A DNA stretch of 64,000 nucleotides from Anabaena sp. PCC 7108 (GCF_000332135.1 NZ_KB235896.1:1871403-1935402); one strand, 5' to 3'. Counted from the first letter of the stretch, positions 1-9,600 are shown. Notes: generated by a model not told the origin, from the sequence alone. Made by a program: numbers and translations.

Positions 1-601
1 CTAAACAATCTACAATTTGAGGAATAAAAGGCAATATATGACTTATACTATGCCAATCTTGAATCTGACTACATATAGGTTGTAGATAACTTAGTAATTT
101 ATCTCTTGAATTTTCAAATTCATGAGCAATACTCAAAGCAAGATAGACAATAGTATCGGGTCTGGTCACAATTTCACAGCCATATTGATTATCTGGTAAG
201 CGATAAGTGGAATTGTCAGGTAATGCCGTTAATTTAATTTCTATACTTCGTAAACAAGCATTATCTTTATTCAGATCATGGGTCACTAAATCAACTCTTG
301 GCAATTTACCAACTACTATTTTTCTATAAGGTACATAGTCGCTTTCAAAAGAAAAAAACAAATTAGGAGAAAGAGGACAAATACCCAATATTTGAGAAGT
401 ATCTATTTCTTGATGCTGAATTTTTAATTGCTTGTCTAAGGTTAAATAATTTAGTTTAAGTCCTTTTTCGTGCATATAACAAGCCAATGACACAGGAAAA
501 GAATTATTAAATTGATTTTTACCCCAACTTTCTCTTTGAGAAAAGTCTCTATTAGAATGAATTAATCCAAATAAACCTACTTGTAAATTATCTGGTTGCA
601 T
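1..601 (-). CDS. HindVP-type type II restriction endonuclease (3' end outside window)
   Basis: The reading frame is open from an ATG at 601 to the window edge (200 residues), so the C-terminus is missing. The opening (GLFGLIHSNRDFS, ESWGKNQF) and the block LPRVDLVTHD followed about 16 residues later by EIKLTALPD match my memory of the HindVP family, whose founder recognises GRCGYC. D104 and E121-x-K123 fit a PD-(D/E)xK nuclease core. An in-frame stop lies about 45 nt upstream and there is no other ATG, so the start is well supported, although no strong ribosome site is visible. The partner methyltransferase is not in the window and would be expected just beyond base 1. The recognition site cannot be told from sequence. 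Confidence 0.75.
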   Translation of the reverse strand, partial: MQPDNLQVGLFGLIHSNRDFSQRESWGKNQFNNSFPVSLACYMHEKGLKLNYLTLDKQLKIQHQEIDTSQILGICPLSPNLFFSFESDYVPYRKIVVGKLPRVDLVTHDLNKDNACLRSIEIKLTALPDNSTYRLPDNQYGCEIVTRPDTIVYLALSIAHEFENSRDKLLSYLQPICSQIQDWHSISHILPFIPQIVDCL

Positions 602-720
602 TAGATCAATTTTGATAATATGCTCACATAACAATTTCAGTATAAATTAATTTATTGATATTTAGCTGATTTCTCGATTTATAATCACTCATCATCAAAA
701 AAGTACAGTAACTATTATCT

Positions 721-2499
721 ATGCTCAATCAAACCTATACAACCGATGTCCTAGTTGTCGGAGGAGGAACCGGCGGAACTGCGGCGGCTATCCAAGCGGC
801 ACGAAGAGGCGCTAAAACCATTCTTGTGAGCGAATTTTCTTGGTTAGGCGGAATGCTAACCGCAGCGGGCGTATCTGTACCAGATGGTAACGAATTAGAA
901 GCATTTCAAACAGGATTATGGGGTGCATTTATACAAGAATTACGCCAACGACAACCAGGAGGATTAGATAATAGTTGGGTGAGTTTTTTCAGTTATGAAC
1001 CGCGTATAGGTGCGGAAATCTTTGCTGACTGGGTAAAGGAATTACCTAATCTACAATGGATATCAGACAAAGTCCCCTTAGAAGTGTTGCGTCAGGGAGA
1101 CTGTATTACAGGTGTACGCTTTGCAGACTTCACTGTCAACGCCAAAATTATTCTTGATGGTACAGAATTAGGAGATTTATTAGCCTTAGGTGAAGTACCT
1201 TATCGTTGGGGTTGGGAACTAAAGTCACAATGGGGAGAACCTAGCGCACCAGAAAGTTGTAACTCGCTTACCGAAAAATATCCCATACAAGCGCCCACTT
1301 GGGTGGTTGTAATGCAAGATTTTGGGGAAAGTATCGCTCCAGAAACTGCCCCTGCTCCTAATTATGATCCATCCTTATTTATAGGGGCTTGGGACGACTA
1401 TGGAGTAGAGAGATTTTTAAATTATGGTCGCTTGCCAAGAGGTCAGTTTATGATTAACTGGCCTATTTGTGGCAACGACTACGGCCAAAAAGCTAATCGG
1501 TTGATAAAGTCAGACTCAGATAGACGTGAGTTTGCCCAAGAATGTTTCTGGCATAGTCAAAACTTTGCCCATTTTATCCAAACTCAGCTTGGTCGGCGTT
1601 ACGGTTTAGCAGAAGGTGTTTTTCCTAGTTTCTCTCCAGCTTTTGCGCTGCATCCTTACTATCGGGAAAGTCGCCGCTTAGAAGGACTATTTACTCTCTG
1701 TGAGCAGGATATTCTGCCATTAGCAGGGGGTAGAGTCGCAGCAAAATTTGATGATACGGTTGCTATTGGTAACTACGCCAACGACCACCATTATCCTGGT
1801 GATAAGTTCTCACTGCAACCTAAATCTATCCGCTGGGGGGGACGTTGGACTGGAACTCCCTTTACTATTCCCTATCGTTGTCTAATTCCAGTGACTACAG
1901 ATGGTTTGCTGGTCTGTGAAAAGAATATTTCTGTGTCCCACATTGCTAATGGGGCAACCAGACTACAACCAGTTGTTATGAGTATAGGTCAAGCAGCGGG
2001 TATGGCAGCTGCTCTATGTTGTGAGTTAGAATGTCAACCCAGGGATTTGCCAGTTAGAACGCTGCAAGCAGCTTTATTAACTGATGAGCGATTGCCTTCG
2101 GCACTGCGCTCCGCGCAATCGCCTGCGGCAATTGTTCCCCTGTTTAACTTATCAACCAATCATCCAGACTGGCTAGACTGGCAAATTCATTATTTGGACA
2201 ACCCAGAAGCATATCCCATTAGTGGTAATTGTCCTCGTTTATTGGTTAATCCGTATGATTACTTGAATCTTGATTGTTTCATAGGCATTTTTAATCGCCT
2301 AGAGCAACAACGCTACACATTTACTATCACCAACTCAACTGAATTTTCACCGAAAATTTGGCAGATTGTTACCTTGAAATCCCATATTGATGAGCAACTG
2401 CAAGCCCTTCCCCCTCAAGAAAAGCTCACTATCTGGGGACGAACAAACTCATCTGGTAACTGGCTACTCGTTGAATATATCGACGAAGTATCAAATTGA
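721..2499 (+). CDS. FAD-dependent oxidoreductase (FAD_oxidored family)
   Basis: The 592-residue protein opens with a dinucleotide-binding fold, VVGGGTGGTAAAIQAAR at about residues 12-28, and a flavoprotein C-terminal motif around SIGQAAGMAAAL (about 422-433). This is the PF12831-type layout found in putative xanthan lyase-like or succinate dehydrogenase-like flavoproteins; the substrate is unknown. It diverges from the restriction endonuclease gene across a 119-nt gap. Residues around 456-471 (ERLPSALRSAQSPAA) are encoded by a palindromic cyanobacterial repeat, which looks like an in-frame insertion near the C-terminal domain. Everything else is open and full length. No signal peptide is visible, so it is probably cytoplasmic. 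Confidence 0.75.
   Translation: MLNQTYTTDVLVVGGGTGGTAAAIQAARRGAKTILVSEFSWLGGMLTAAGVSVPDGNELEAFQTGLWGAFIQELRQRQPGGLDNSWVSFFSYEPRIGAEIFADWVKELPNLQWISDKVPLEVLRQGDCITGVRFADFTVNAKIILDGTELGDLLALGEVPYRWGWELKSQWGEPSAPESCNSLTEKYPIQAPTWVVVMQDFGESIAPETAPAPNYDPSLFIGAWDDYGVERFLNYGRLPRGQFMINWPICGNDYGQKANRLIKSDSDRREFAQECFWHSQNFAHFIQTQLGRRYGLAEGVFPSFSPAFALHPYYRESRRLEGLFTLCEQDILPLAGGRVAAKFDDTVAIGNYANDHHYPGDKFSLQPKSIRWGGRWTGTPFTIPYRCLIPVTTDGLLVCEKNISVSHIANGATRLQPVVMSIGQAAGMAAALCCELECQPRDLPVRTLQAALLTDERLPSALRSAQSPAAIVPLFNLSTNHPDWLDWQIHYLDNPEAYPISGNCPRLLVNPYDYLNLDCFIGIFNRLEQQRYTFTITNSTEFSPKIWQIVTLKSHIDEQLQALPPQEKLTIWGRTNSSGNWLLVEYIDEVSN
2085..2134 (+). repeat. Palindromic repeat inserted in frame in a coding region
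   Basis: The segment has the form GAGCGATTGCC-TTCGGCACTGCGCTCCGCG-CAATCGCCTGCGGCAATTG, with GCGATTGC and GCAATCGC arms around a GC-rich centre. Repeats of this form are scattered widely in Nostoc-type genomes. Its GC content is far above that of its surroundings, and it keeps the reading frame of the FAD enzyme. Confidence 0.6.
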
Positions 2500-2509
2500 T
2501 TTTTTTGCA

Positions 2510-2523
2510 GTCAAATACAATAC
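2510..2523 (+). promoter_or_regulatory. NtcA-binding site upstream of patX
   Basis: GTC-N8-TAC, one base off the GTAN8TAC consensus and keeping the GT-N10-AC core. It lies 14 nt upstream of the DIF1 motif and 77 nt upstream of the patX ATG. This is the arrangement described for patX genes in heterocyst formers. Confidence 0.65.
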
Positions 2524-2537
2524 TTTTTAACAAATTG

Positions 2538-2565
2538 TCCGGATGATCATACAAAAGTTAAGTAT
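2538..2565 (+). promoter_or_regulatory. DIF1-type (TCCGGA) promoter of patX
   Basis: TCCGGA at 2538-2543 stands where a -35 element would be, with a weak -10 candidate (TAAGTA, 2559-2564) 15 nt further on. The motif is 57 nt before the patX start codon. DIF1 motifs mark promoters induced in differentiating heterocysts in Anabaena PCC 7120 (established knowledge). Confidence 0.7.
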
Positions 2566-2600
2566 CAGTGAATTAGAGAGTTCTAAAATAGACATCTACT

Positions 2601-2837
2601 ATGCGTGCTGCCATTTCACTTTTAGTATCGAGTCTGGTATTCGGCTCCTTAGCTTTTAACTGCGAAGCGGTACTCACTCGCCTTTCCTACCTGCTCATTG
2701 CTACTTCTGGTTCACAACAGCTACTCGCTGATAAGCCTAAAACTAGTCCTAACCAACCAGAAACGCCAGCACCTCATCGCGGTAGTGGGCGCAAAGAGTC
2801 AATGGGATATTCCAGAAATATCTATTCTGTTGTTTAA
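2601..2837 (+). CDS. patX: PatX, RGSGR-containing heterocyst inhibitor precursor
   Basis: This 78-residue protein has a hydrophobic, export-like N-terminus (about residues 3-35), a Pro-rich linker (SPNQPETPAPH) and the pentapeptide RGSGR at residues 60-64. That is the published two-part signature of PatX, which delivers an RGSGR peptide that restrains the master regulator HetR and so spaces heterocysts. PatS, the other RGSGR protein, is much shorter. The DIF1 motif and NtcA-like box upstream independently support the call. It probably acts as a processed peptide passing between cells; the cleavage site is not visible. A 14-residue tail follows RGSGR. Confidence 0.85.
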   Translation: MRAAISLLVSSLVFGSLAFNCEAVLTRLSYLLIATSGSQQLLADKPKTSPNQPETPAPHRGSGRKESMGYSRNIYSVV

Positions 2838-2940
2838 CAACCGTAGCGTCAGTCCGCTTGTGGGAGAATTAGTTGCCAACAAGGGAATCAAATTACCGGA
2901 TAACTGGATGTTCAACATCTCTTCCACGATTTGTCGAACA

Positions 2941-3110
2941 GAGACATAGACAGTTACAGCACTACACAGCTAATCAACCGTTTCAAATGTCATCTTCTTT
3001 GACAGAAATATAGACAGTTACAGCACTACACAACCGTTCCAGATTTCATCTTCTTTGACAGAGATATAGACAGTTACAGCACTACACAATTCAGCAACCG
3101 TTTAGTATTT
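2941..3110 (+). repeat. Three-copy direct repeat downstream of patX
   Basis: A 23-bp core beginning ATAGACAGTTACAGC occurs at 2946-2968, 3010-3032 and 3066-3088. Shared flanks (GACAGA before; CAACCGTT and ATCTTCTTT after) make units of roughly 56-64 bp. The copies lie just after the patX stop, so they may be in its 3' untranslated region. Function unknown. Confidence 0.75.
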
Positions 3111-3804
3111 TCTAAAAATATCTGGTAACTGCGGCTATCCTGGCGTGTATTAGTGAATCAGTGACTCATATATATGCTAGTCCAGCCTTCTTCAACCACT
3201 TCTACTTTGCACTAGGCGTATATAAGTTGGGAAGGCTCATGGCAATAGGGTGAGCAGGAAAAGCGGGTAAACAGGGGGAACAGGTGGAAAATCAGACTGT
3301 TCTTTCTGTAATTAACCCGTCTATGTTGGTGTGGTGGACTGCTAAGATTCATCAGCCTGAAGAAAATGAGTATTCATAGTTGACTTTAAGCTGGCTTATG
3401 AGCGATGAAATACCTGCTCACAAAGTGGGCTTGTATTTTCATATCCTACTTGCTCAACGCTCTAGATTATCTTATAGCAAGAGACAGGGCGATTAGGACA
3501 CGAACTGATTATAAAACCTAGACACCAAAAGACTTTTCAGCCTCTTATCTGTCACTTGCTTGTTATCGTCAATCAATTTAAAAAATAAAGCGTTTTCACA
3601 GGGTCAACTTTAAAAATATCAAATAGGCTTAACCCGTCTCAACTCCTTTCCCTAATGGAGATGCTTGGTGTACAAGCAGCCTAACAGGGAAGGGATTTAC
3701 AGACAGGTTTTAAGTTTAATTAACCTTTCGTGTTGCCGCACATCGTGGAAATAGCGATCGCTATTTTCATGCAATTATGAATTTATATTAAGAAAATCAA
3801 TTCC

Positions 3805-3835
3805 GTAACATAAGCTACAGAATTTTTGCTATATT
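3805..3835 (+). promoter_or_regulatory. NtcA box overlapping the gifA promoter
   Basis: A perfect GTAACATAAGCTAC (GTA-N8-TAC) at 3805-3818 is followed by a -10 candidate TATATT at 3830-3835. The box covers the place where the -35 would be, and its centre is only about 30 nt from the expected start of transcription. An activator normally sits near -41, so this placement fits repression, as known for gif genes. Confidence 0.8.
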
Positions 3836-3891
3836 GGGAAGTGAAAGAATAGTTAACCATATATCTATAAAAAATACAGAGGAGTGTAGTT

Positions 3892-4092
3892 ATGTCTATT
3901 CAAGAAAAATCCCGTGCGTTAATGGTACGTCAACATCAACAAGTTAAAAACCGTCAACAATCAATGTTGATGCGTGCCGCACAAGAACTTGGTCTTCCCG
4001 AAGAAATATCCCACTACTGGAACCCCATTCAAGGGAAGATAGATTCTACTACCCAAAGCCTTTATAGCAGCAGTCATGCTTCTATGAGCTAA
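3892..4092 (+). CDS. gifA: Glutamine synthetase inactivating factor IF7 (GifA)
   Basis: This 66-residue basic protein matches the IF7 family: an N-terminal block with ARALMVRQHQ-like character (SRALMVRQHQQ), KNRQQSMLMRAA at about 19-30, and a Ser-rich end. IF7 binds type I glutamine synthetase and blocks it when ammonium is plentiful. It is intrinsically flexible and acts through its Arg residues. A strong ribosome site (GAGGAG) lies about 10 nt before the ATG. The gene converges on glnA across a 99-nt gap; the same gifA/glnA pairing is known in Anabaena PCC 7120. The NtcA box over the promoter implies it is switched off during nitrogen starvation. Confidence 0.9.
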   Translation: MSIQEKSRALMVRQHQQVKNRQQSMLMRAAQELGLPEEISHYWNPIQGKIDSTTQSLYSSSHASMS

Positions 4093-4133
4093 GGTTGTGC
4101 ATTTCGTGTGATTCCCAAATGACGAGGTTCAAA

Positions 4134-4157
4134 AAAGCCACCCCAGAGGGTGGCTTT
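4134..4157. terminator. Bidirectional terminator shared by gifA and glnA
   Basis: Perfect 10-bp stem AAAGCCACCC / GGGTGGCTTT around the loop CAGA, with A-rich sequence on the left and T-rich on the right. It works as a factor-independent terminator for both strands and sits between the two convergent stop codons. Confidence 0.85.
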
Positions 4158-4191
4158 AAAAGAGTTACTAAAAGTTACGGATTCTAAGCAA

Positions 4192-5607
4192 TTAGCAATC
4201 GTAATACAAGAAGAATTCGTAAGGATGAGGACGCAACTGCATCTGCTTAACTTCGTTAGCCAGTTTGTAGTCAATCCAGTTTTGGATGAAGTCTTCGGAG
4301 AATACGCCTGTATCTGTCAAGAAAGCGTGATCGTTTTCGAGCGCTTCTAATGCCAATTCTAAAGAACCTGGAGTGGAAGGAATTTTCGCCAATTCTTCTG
4401 GAGAAAGTTCATAGATATTTTTATCTAAGGGTTCACCAGGATGGATTTTGTTCTTAATACCATCAATACCAGCACAAAGCATGGCAGCAAAGGCTAAATA
4501 GGGGTTAGAAGTGGCATCTGGACAACGGAACTCTAACCGCTTGGCTTTGGGGTTATCTCCAGACAGAGGAATCCGCACAGAAGCAGAACGATTACCTTGG
4601 GAATAAGCCAAGTTTACAGGTGCTTCATAGCCAGGTACTAGACGTTTGTAAGAGTTTGTAGTGGGGTTGGTGATTGCCAACAGTGCTGGTGCGTGCTTGA
4701 GGATACCACCGATGTAGTAGAGTCCCATTTCACTCATGCCAGCGTACTTGTCACCTGCAAACAGAGGTTGACCACCTTTCCAAATAGATTGGTGACAGTG
4801 CATACCGGAACCGTTATCGCCAAAAATTGGTTTTGGCATGAAGGTGACGGTTTTGCCGTATTTTCTGGCAACGTTCTTGATGACGTATTTGTAAGTCATC
4901 AACCAGTCAGCAGCTTCGATTAACTTACCAAATCTAAAACCAAGTTCGCACTGACCACCAGTTGCAACTTCGTGGTGTTGCTTTTCAATGGGTACACCAC
5001 AGTCTTTCATAGTTAGCAGCATTTCTGTCCGCATATCTTGAAAGCTGTCTGTTGGTGGAACAGGGAAGTAACCTTCTTTGAAGCGGGTTTTATAACCGAG
5101 GTTAGGGCTTTCCTCTCTACCAGTGTTCCAACGACCTTCTACGGAATCTACGTAGTAGTAACCTGAGTTGGCGGTTTGGTCGTAGCGGACATCATCAAAG
5201 ATGAAAAATTCAGCTTCAGGACCAAAGAAAGCTGTATCACCAAGTCCGGTAGAAGCGAGATAATCTATTGCTTTTTGAGCAATAACACGGGGGCAACGAT
5301 TATACCATTCGCCTGTACGGGGTTCTTTAATACTACAAATGATACTTAGAGTTGGCTCTTTCATGAATGGGTCGATCCAAGCGGTGTTGGGATCGAGTAC
5401 CATTGTCATGTCAGATTCTTCGATACCTTTCCAGCCCCGAATACTAGAACCGTCGAAAGGCACACCATCAGAGAATGAACTTTCATCAATTTGATCCTGG
5501 TACATGGTCAAATGTTGCCAAGTCCCTGGTGTATCGATGAATTTCAGATCAATCATCTGAATGTTTTTGTCTTGAATCATCTTCAAGACTTCTTTTGGTG
5601 TTGTCAT
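4192..5607 (-). CDS. glnA: Glutamine synthetase type I
   Basis: The 471-residue enzyme makes glutamine from glutamate, ammonium and ATP, the entry point of nitrogen into metabolism. It aligns from memory almost end to end with Anabaena GlnA: DGSSIRGW (substrate loop), [22 protein letters not shown], the ATP-site region [19 protein letters not shown] and [10 protein letters not shown] use the ATG at 5607 rather than the frame opening at 5628, because an AAGGAGT ribosome site lies inside the seven extra codons and homologues begin MTTP. It is a dodecamer in the family. Control is likely double: NtcA activation of its promoter and binding of GifA, encoded next door. Confidence 0.97.
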   Translation of the reverse strand: MTTPKEVLKMIQDKNIQMIDLKFIDTPGTWQHLTMYQDQIDESSFSDGVPFDGSSIRGWKGIEESDMTMVLDPNTAWIDPFMKEPTLSIICSIKEPRTGEWYNRCPRVIAQKAIDYLASTGLGDTAFFGPEAEFFIFDDVRYDQTANSGYYYVDSVEGRWNTGREESPNLGYKTRFKEGYFPVPPTDSFQDMRTEMLLTMKDCGVPIEKQHHEVATGGQCELGFRFGKLIEAADWLMTYKYVIKNVARKYGKTVTFMPKPIFGDNGSGMHCHQSIWKGGQPLFAGDKYAGMSEMGLYYIGGILKHAPALLAITNPTTNSYKRLVPGYEAPVNLAYSQGNRSASVRIPLSGDNPKAKRLEFRCPDATSNPYLAFAAMLCAGIDGIKNKIHPGEPLDKNIYELSPEELAKIPSTPGSLELALEALENDHAFLTDTGVFSEDFIQNWIDYKLANEVKQMQLRPHPYEFFLYYDC

Positions 5608-5969
5608 TGTTACTCCTTCTGTACCCAATTTCCTAAAGTAAAACGAAAATCTGCCAAAGCATCTTCAGCCTGCTATGCTAACCCAAGTTGTGACACACCA
5701 CCTGGAATATCGTAAATACTTGACTTGAGGTGATTTTGTAGTGTTTGTTACAGATGATCCCGATTACAGGTTATATTAACCTTTCTTCATCATCTGCACA
5801 AAACTGGAAATATCATCTCATGGGGGTCAACTTTGGCATAGAATCCTTAAATAGCGGATGGATCGTTTTTGTGCCGCATCTATTGTTTATGGCACAAAAG
5901 TTTACTGGTGCATAATAGCTGCCAAATAAATATCAAACCATAGATAGTTAATGATTGGGAGAAAAAAGA
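5608..5969. promoter_or_regulatory. Divergent glnA-apcF control region
   Basis: A 362-nt gap between divergent genes. It contains the glnA NtcA promoter near its middle. No clear -35 is seen for apcF; an A-rich GGGAGAAAAAAG ribosome site precedes its ATG. Confidence 0.6.
5709..5751 (-). promoter_or_regulatory. NtcA-activated class II promoter of glnA
   Basis: Read on the minus strand, GTAACAAACACTAC (5751-5738, perfect GTAN8TAC) is followed after 23 nt by TACGAT (5714-5709), which fits the TAN3T -10 hexamer of NtcA promoters (the usual spacing is 22-23 nt). The leader to the glnA ATG would be about 95 nt. Confidence 0.8.
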
Positions 5970-6479
5970 ATGCGCGATGCAGTTACAACTTTAATTAAGA
6001 ATTATGACGTAACCGGTCGTTATTTTGACCGGAATGCAATTGACAGCCTCAAGTCTTACTTTGAAACCGGTACAGCAAGAGTACAAGCGGCAGCTGCAAT
6101 TAATTCTAATGCAGCGGCTATTGTTAAACAGGCTGGTGCTAAGTTATTTGAAGACTTACCAGAATTGATTCGTCCTGGTGGAAATGCCTATACAACTCGT
6201 AGATTTGCGGCTTGTTTACGGGATATGGATTATTACCTGCGCTATGCTACTTATGCCTTAGTTGCTGGCAATATGAATGTGTTGGATGAACGTGTGTTGC
6301 AAGGACTCCGGGAAACCTACAATTCTTTGGGTGTACCTATTGGTTCAACAGTTCAGGGCATCCAGATTATGAAAGATATCGTCAAGGCACAAGTTACAGC
6401 TGCGGGTGTGGCTAATACTGCTTTTGTGGATGAGCCTTTTGACTATATCACTCGTGAATTGAGTGAGATTGATGTTTAA
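5970..6479 (+). CDS. apcF: Allophycocyanin beta-18 subunit (ApcF)
   Basis: The 169-residue phycobiliprotein of the phycobilisome core begins MRDAVTTLIKNYD, as ApcF does, not with the MAQDAITS-type start of ApcB. The conserved GGNAYTTRR segment (methylated Asn in the family) and AACLRDMDYYLRYATYAL with the phycocyanobilin-binding Cys are present. ApcF replaces one beta subunit in the terminal-emitter trimer and helps pass energy to photosystem II. The ATG at 5970 is chosen over an upstream TTG because it follows a GGGAG ribosome site and matches homologues. It is divergent from glnA, the same order I recall in Anabaena PCC 7120. Confidence 0.93.
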   Translation: MRDAVTTLIKNYDVTGRYFDRNAIDSLKSYFETGTARVQAAAAINSNAAAIVKQAGAKLFEDLPELIRPGGNAYTTRRFAACLRDMDYYLRYATYALVAGNMNVLDERVLQGLRETYNSLGVPIGSTVQGIQIMKDIVKAQVTAAGVANTAFVDEPFDYITRELSEIDV

Positions 6480-6489
6480 TATCTAAATT

Positions 6490-6541
6490 TTGGCGATTAG
6501 AAATCGCAGCTACACAATCAAAGTCCGTTTGCGCGGACTCA
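6490..6541 (+). repeat. Dispersed two-hairpin intergenic repeat
   Basis: Contains GGCGATTAGAAATCGC (a small palindrome) followed by AGCTACACAATCAAAG and a second GC-rich arm pair, GTCCG...CGCGGAC. Repeats of this type are common in Nostoc-group intergenic DNA. It lies directly 3' of apcF and could stabilise or end its transcript. Confidence 0.6.
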
Positions 6542-6672
6542 GTAGACATCGCACTTTGGCTTTTTGGCAAGGTGCGTTTACTTTTTTTAATATAAAAAAT
6601 GTTTATTGATGCACAAATGTATTTAGTAGTATAAAATTTAAGACACACAGATACTTTTATACAAATCTTGAT

Positions 6673-9600
6673 ATGTTTATTCTTGATGATGTCATCGGAA
6701 CATTAGTTGGAAAAGCAACAGATAAAGTCTTAGATAAACTAGATCACAGTGAAACTAGATTAAAGATTTTAGATAAATTTGGCTTGAAACCAGATGAACC
6801 ACCTAATGATTTTGATGGAGTTTATGTCTATACTTTAATTGAGTATGGTGTAGGTAAACCAAAAGTTATTTTACAGTTATTTAAAGAAAAAGAAATTAAA
6901 GAAGAATTTCAGCAAGCATTTAGTCAAAATAAAAGTTTTAATAGTCAAACATTAGATGGCTTTATTCAAAGTTCTGATATTGGCGATAAAATCACAGACC
7001 AAAATATTGATTATCGTCGAGAATTGGCTGAATTTGCTAGATTATTCCTTGAAATTGCCAAACGATCTAGAACAGCAACGGAAATTTTACAAGACCATAA
7101 ATTAGATAGTTTACAAAATAGTTTAAATCAAGTTCGGGAACAAATCAATCAACTGAGTTTACCAGAAATTCAAAAACAAATTGCTCAATTAGTACAAAGT
7201 CAACAGCAATTATTACCACCTGGAGAAATTGTCAGAGAAACAGCATTATCTAAACAATTAAAAAAATGGTTTGAAACACTGGGGTATAAATTTGAAACTT
7301 ACAAAATCTTGGAAAAAGAATATTTTGAATGGATTATTAATATTCCTAAACGGCGAGGATATGATCGCATTTTGATTCACGGAGTTGAAGCAGAAGCGGG
7401 AATTAATGATATTAATGCAGTCAAACAAGCTGTAGAAACTCACAAGACTGATGAAGGTTGGATTGTCGCACCACGTCGAGTTAGTAAATTAGCCAGAGAA
7501 GAAGTTAAAAAATCTGAAAATGAACAGATTTTTTGTTATACCTTTGATGAATTAATCGAAGTCGATGCTGATTTTACTGGTTATTTTGAGTGGTTAGAAA
7601 ATGAAGTTAAAAGCAGAGGAATTGATAAATATTATGTTCCCTTAGCTTGTACCAAAGAAGAAATTAACCCTAGAACTAAGCAGCGAATTGGCGTTAGTCA
7701 TTATGGTCAAGAAGATGGTTGGATTGAGCGTTATATTAATGAATGGTTGGCTGACCCAGTAAAAGAACATTTATCCGTTTTAGGGGAATTTGGTACAGGT
7801 AAAACTTGGTTTGCTTTCCATTATGCTTGGTTGGCTTTACAAAAATATCGTCAAGCGAAAGCAGAAGGTTTACCTATTCCGCGAATTCCTTTAGTCATTC
7901 CTTTAAGAGATTATGCCAAAGCGGTGAGTATTGAATCTCTATTTTCTGAGTTCTTTTTTCGTAAACATAATATTGGTTTATCGGGATATTCTGCCTTTGA
8001 ACAACTCAACCGCATGGGGAAATTGTTATTAATTTTTGATGGCTTTGATGAAATGGCTGCACGGGTAGACCGTCAAGCGATGATTAATAATTTCTGGGAA
8101 TTAGCAAAAGTAGTTGGAACAGCAGGAACAAAGGCAATTTTAACTTGTCGGACTGAACATTTTCCAGAAGCGTTAGAAGGACGCACACTTTTAAATGCCG
8201 AATTACAAGCTTCTACTAAAAATTTAACTGGAGAAACGCCACAATTTGAAGTTTTAGAATTAGAAAAACTTGATGATGAACAAATTAAAAAAGTACTTGA
8301 GTTTAAAGCTAAACCAGAAACCGTTGCTAGTGTAATTAACAATCAACAATTATTAGACTTAGCACGTCGTCCGGTGATGATTGATTTAATTATGGAAGCA
8401 TTACCGGATATTGAAGCTGGTAAGCCTGTGGATATTTCCCGTGTTTATCTCTATGCAGTGCGCCAAAAAATGGAACGGGATATTAAATCGGCACGCACTT
8501 TTACCTCAATAGCAGATAAATTATATTTCCTGTGTGAACTTTCCTGGGAAATGCTATCAACTGATAGGATGACTTTGAATTATAAAGAATTTCCAGATTT
8601 GATTCGTAGTTATTTTGGTGAAACGGTACAGGAACAAAAAGATTTAGACCATTGGCATCATGACATGATGGGGCAAACAATGTTAATTAGAAATGCTGAT
8701 GGCGATTATTATCCTGCCCATCGGTCATTATTGGAGTTTTTTGTATCCTATAAATTGGGACGAGAATTAGGGATTTTAGCAGCAGATTTTCAGGATGTTG
8801 TGGAGGTTCTTCCCTACGACCAAGGAACAACAGATTTAAGTCAAACTTTCGGAAAAACTCTATTAGCCAAAGCTGTGTTAGATTTGATGTTTCCCATGTT
8901 GTCAACAACAGCAGATCAACGGTTATTAGCAGAGGTCAAAGCCACGAAAGGTAAAACAGAAATTGAAGCCGGTTTCAGTGGTAGTAATGCGGTGCAGTTG
9001 CTACTCAAAGATAGTCGGCTGGCTTTAGAAAAACAGGATTTGAGTGAGACAGTTATACCTGGTGTGAATTTTGGTTTGGCTAGTTTGTATAATGTCAACC
9101 TGACTGGGGCAAATTTAACAGAGACTTTTTTTGCTAAGGCATTAGGATCAGTTTATTCCCTTGCTTTTAGTCCAGATGGAAAATACCTGGTTACAGGAGA
9201 TAGTGACGGTAGAGTTCAAATTTGGAATGCTCTAACAGGACGGGAAATATTGGCACTTTTAGGTCATAGCGATTGGGTTTACTCAGTAGCCTGGAGTGGA
9301 GATGGTCTAAGCTTGGCTAGTGGTAGTTTTGATAATACGGTAAAACTGTGGGATGTGCAGTCTGGGGACTGTGTGCAAACCTTAGAAGGTCATGGCAGTG
9401 GGGTTAGGTCAGTAGCCTGGAGTGGAGATGATCAGACCTTGGCTAGCGGTAGTGATGATCATACGGTAAAACTGTGGGATGTGCAGACTGGGGAATGTTT
9501 GCGGACTTTACAGGGTCATAGCGATTGGGTTTACTCAGTAGCCTGGAGTGGAGATGATCAGACCTTGGCTAGTGGTAGTGTTGATACAACAGTAAAACTG

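Larger units (their letters stand above)
2838..3891. other. Long gap between patX and gifA
   Basis: This 1,054-nt stretch has no convincing gene on either strand. It holds the three-copy repeat at 2946-3088, a HIP1 site (AGCGATCGCT) near 3757 and the gifA promoter near its right end. A weak inverted repeat with CCCTAA...TTAGGG-like arms lies near 3645-3700. The rest is featureless; a small RNA cannot be excluded. Confidence 0.6.

Noticed and set aside
2698-2949. 83-codon frame overlapping patX
   Set aside because: It overlaps patX in another frame, has no family signal, and the patX call is strong.
2941-3110. CRISPR array
   Set aside because: Only three loosely spaced repeats with spacers of unequal length and partly shared flanks, no cas genes; a plain direct repeat.
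5608-5628. Longer GlnA start at 5628
   Set aside because: The added codons contain the ribosome site and do not match homologues.
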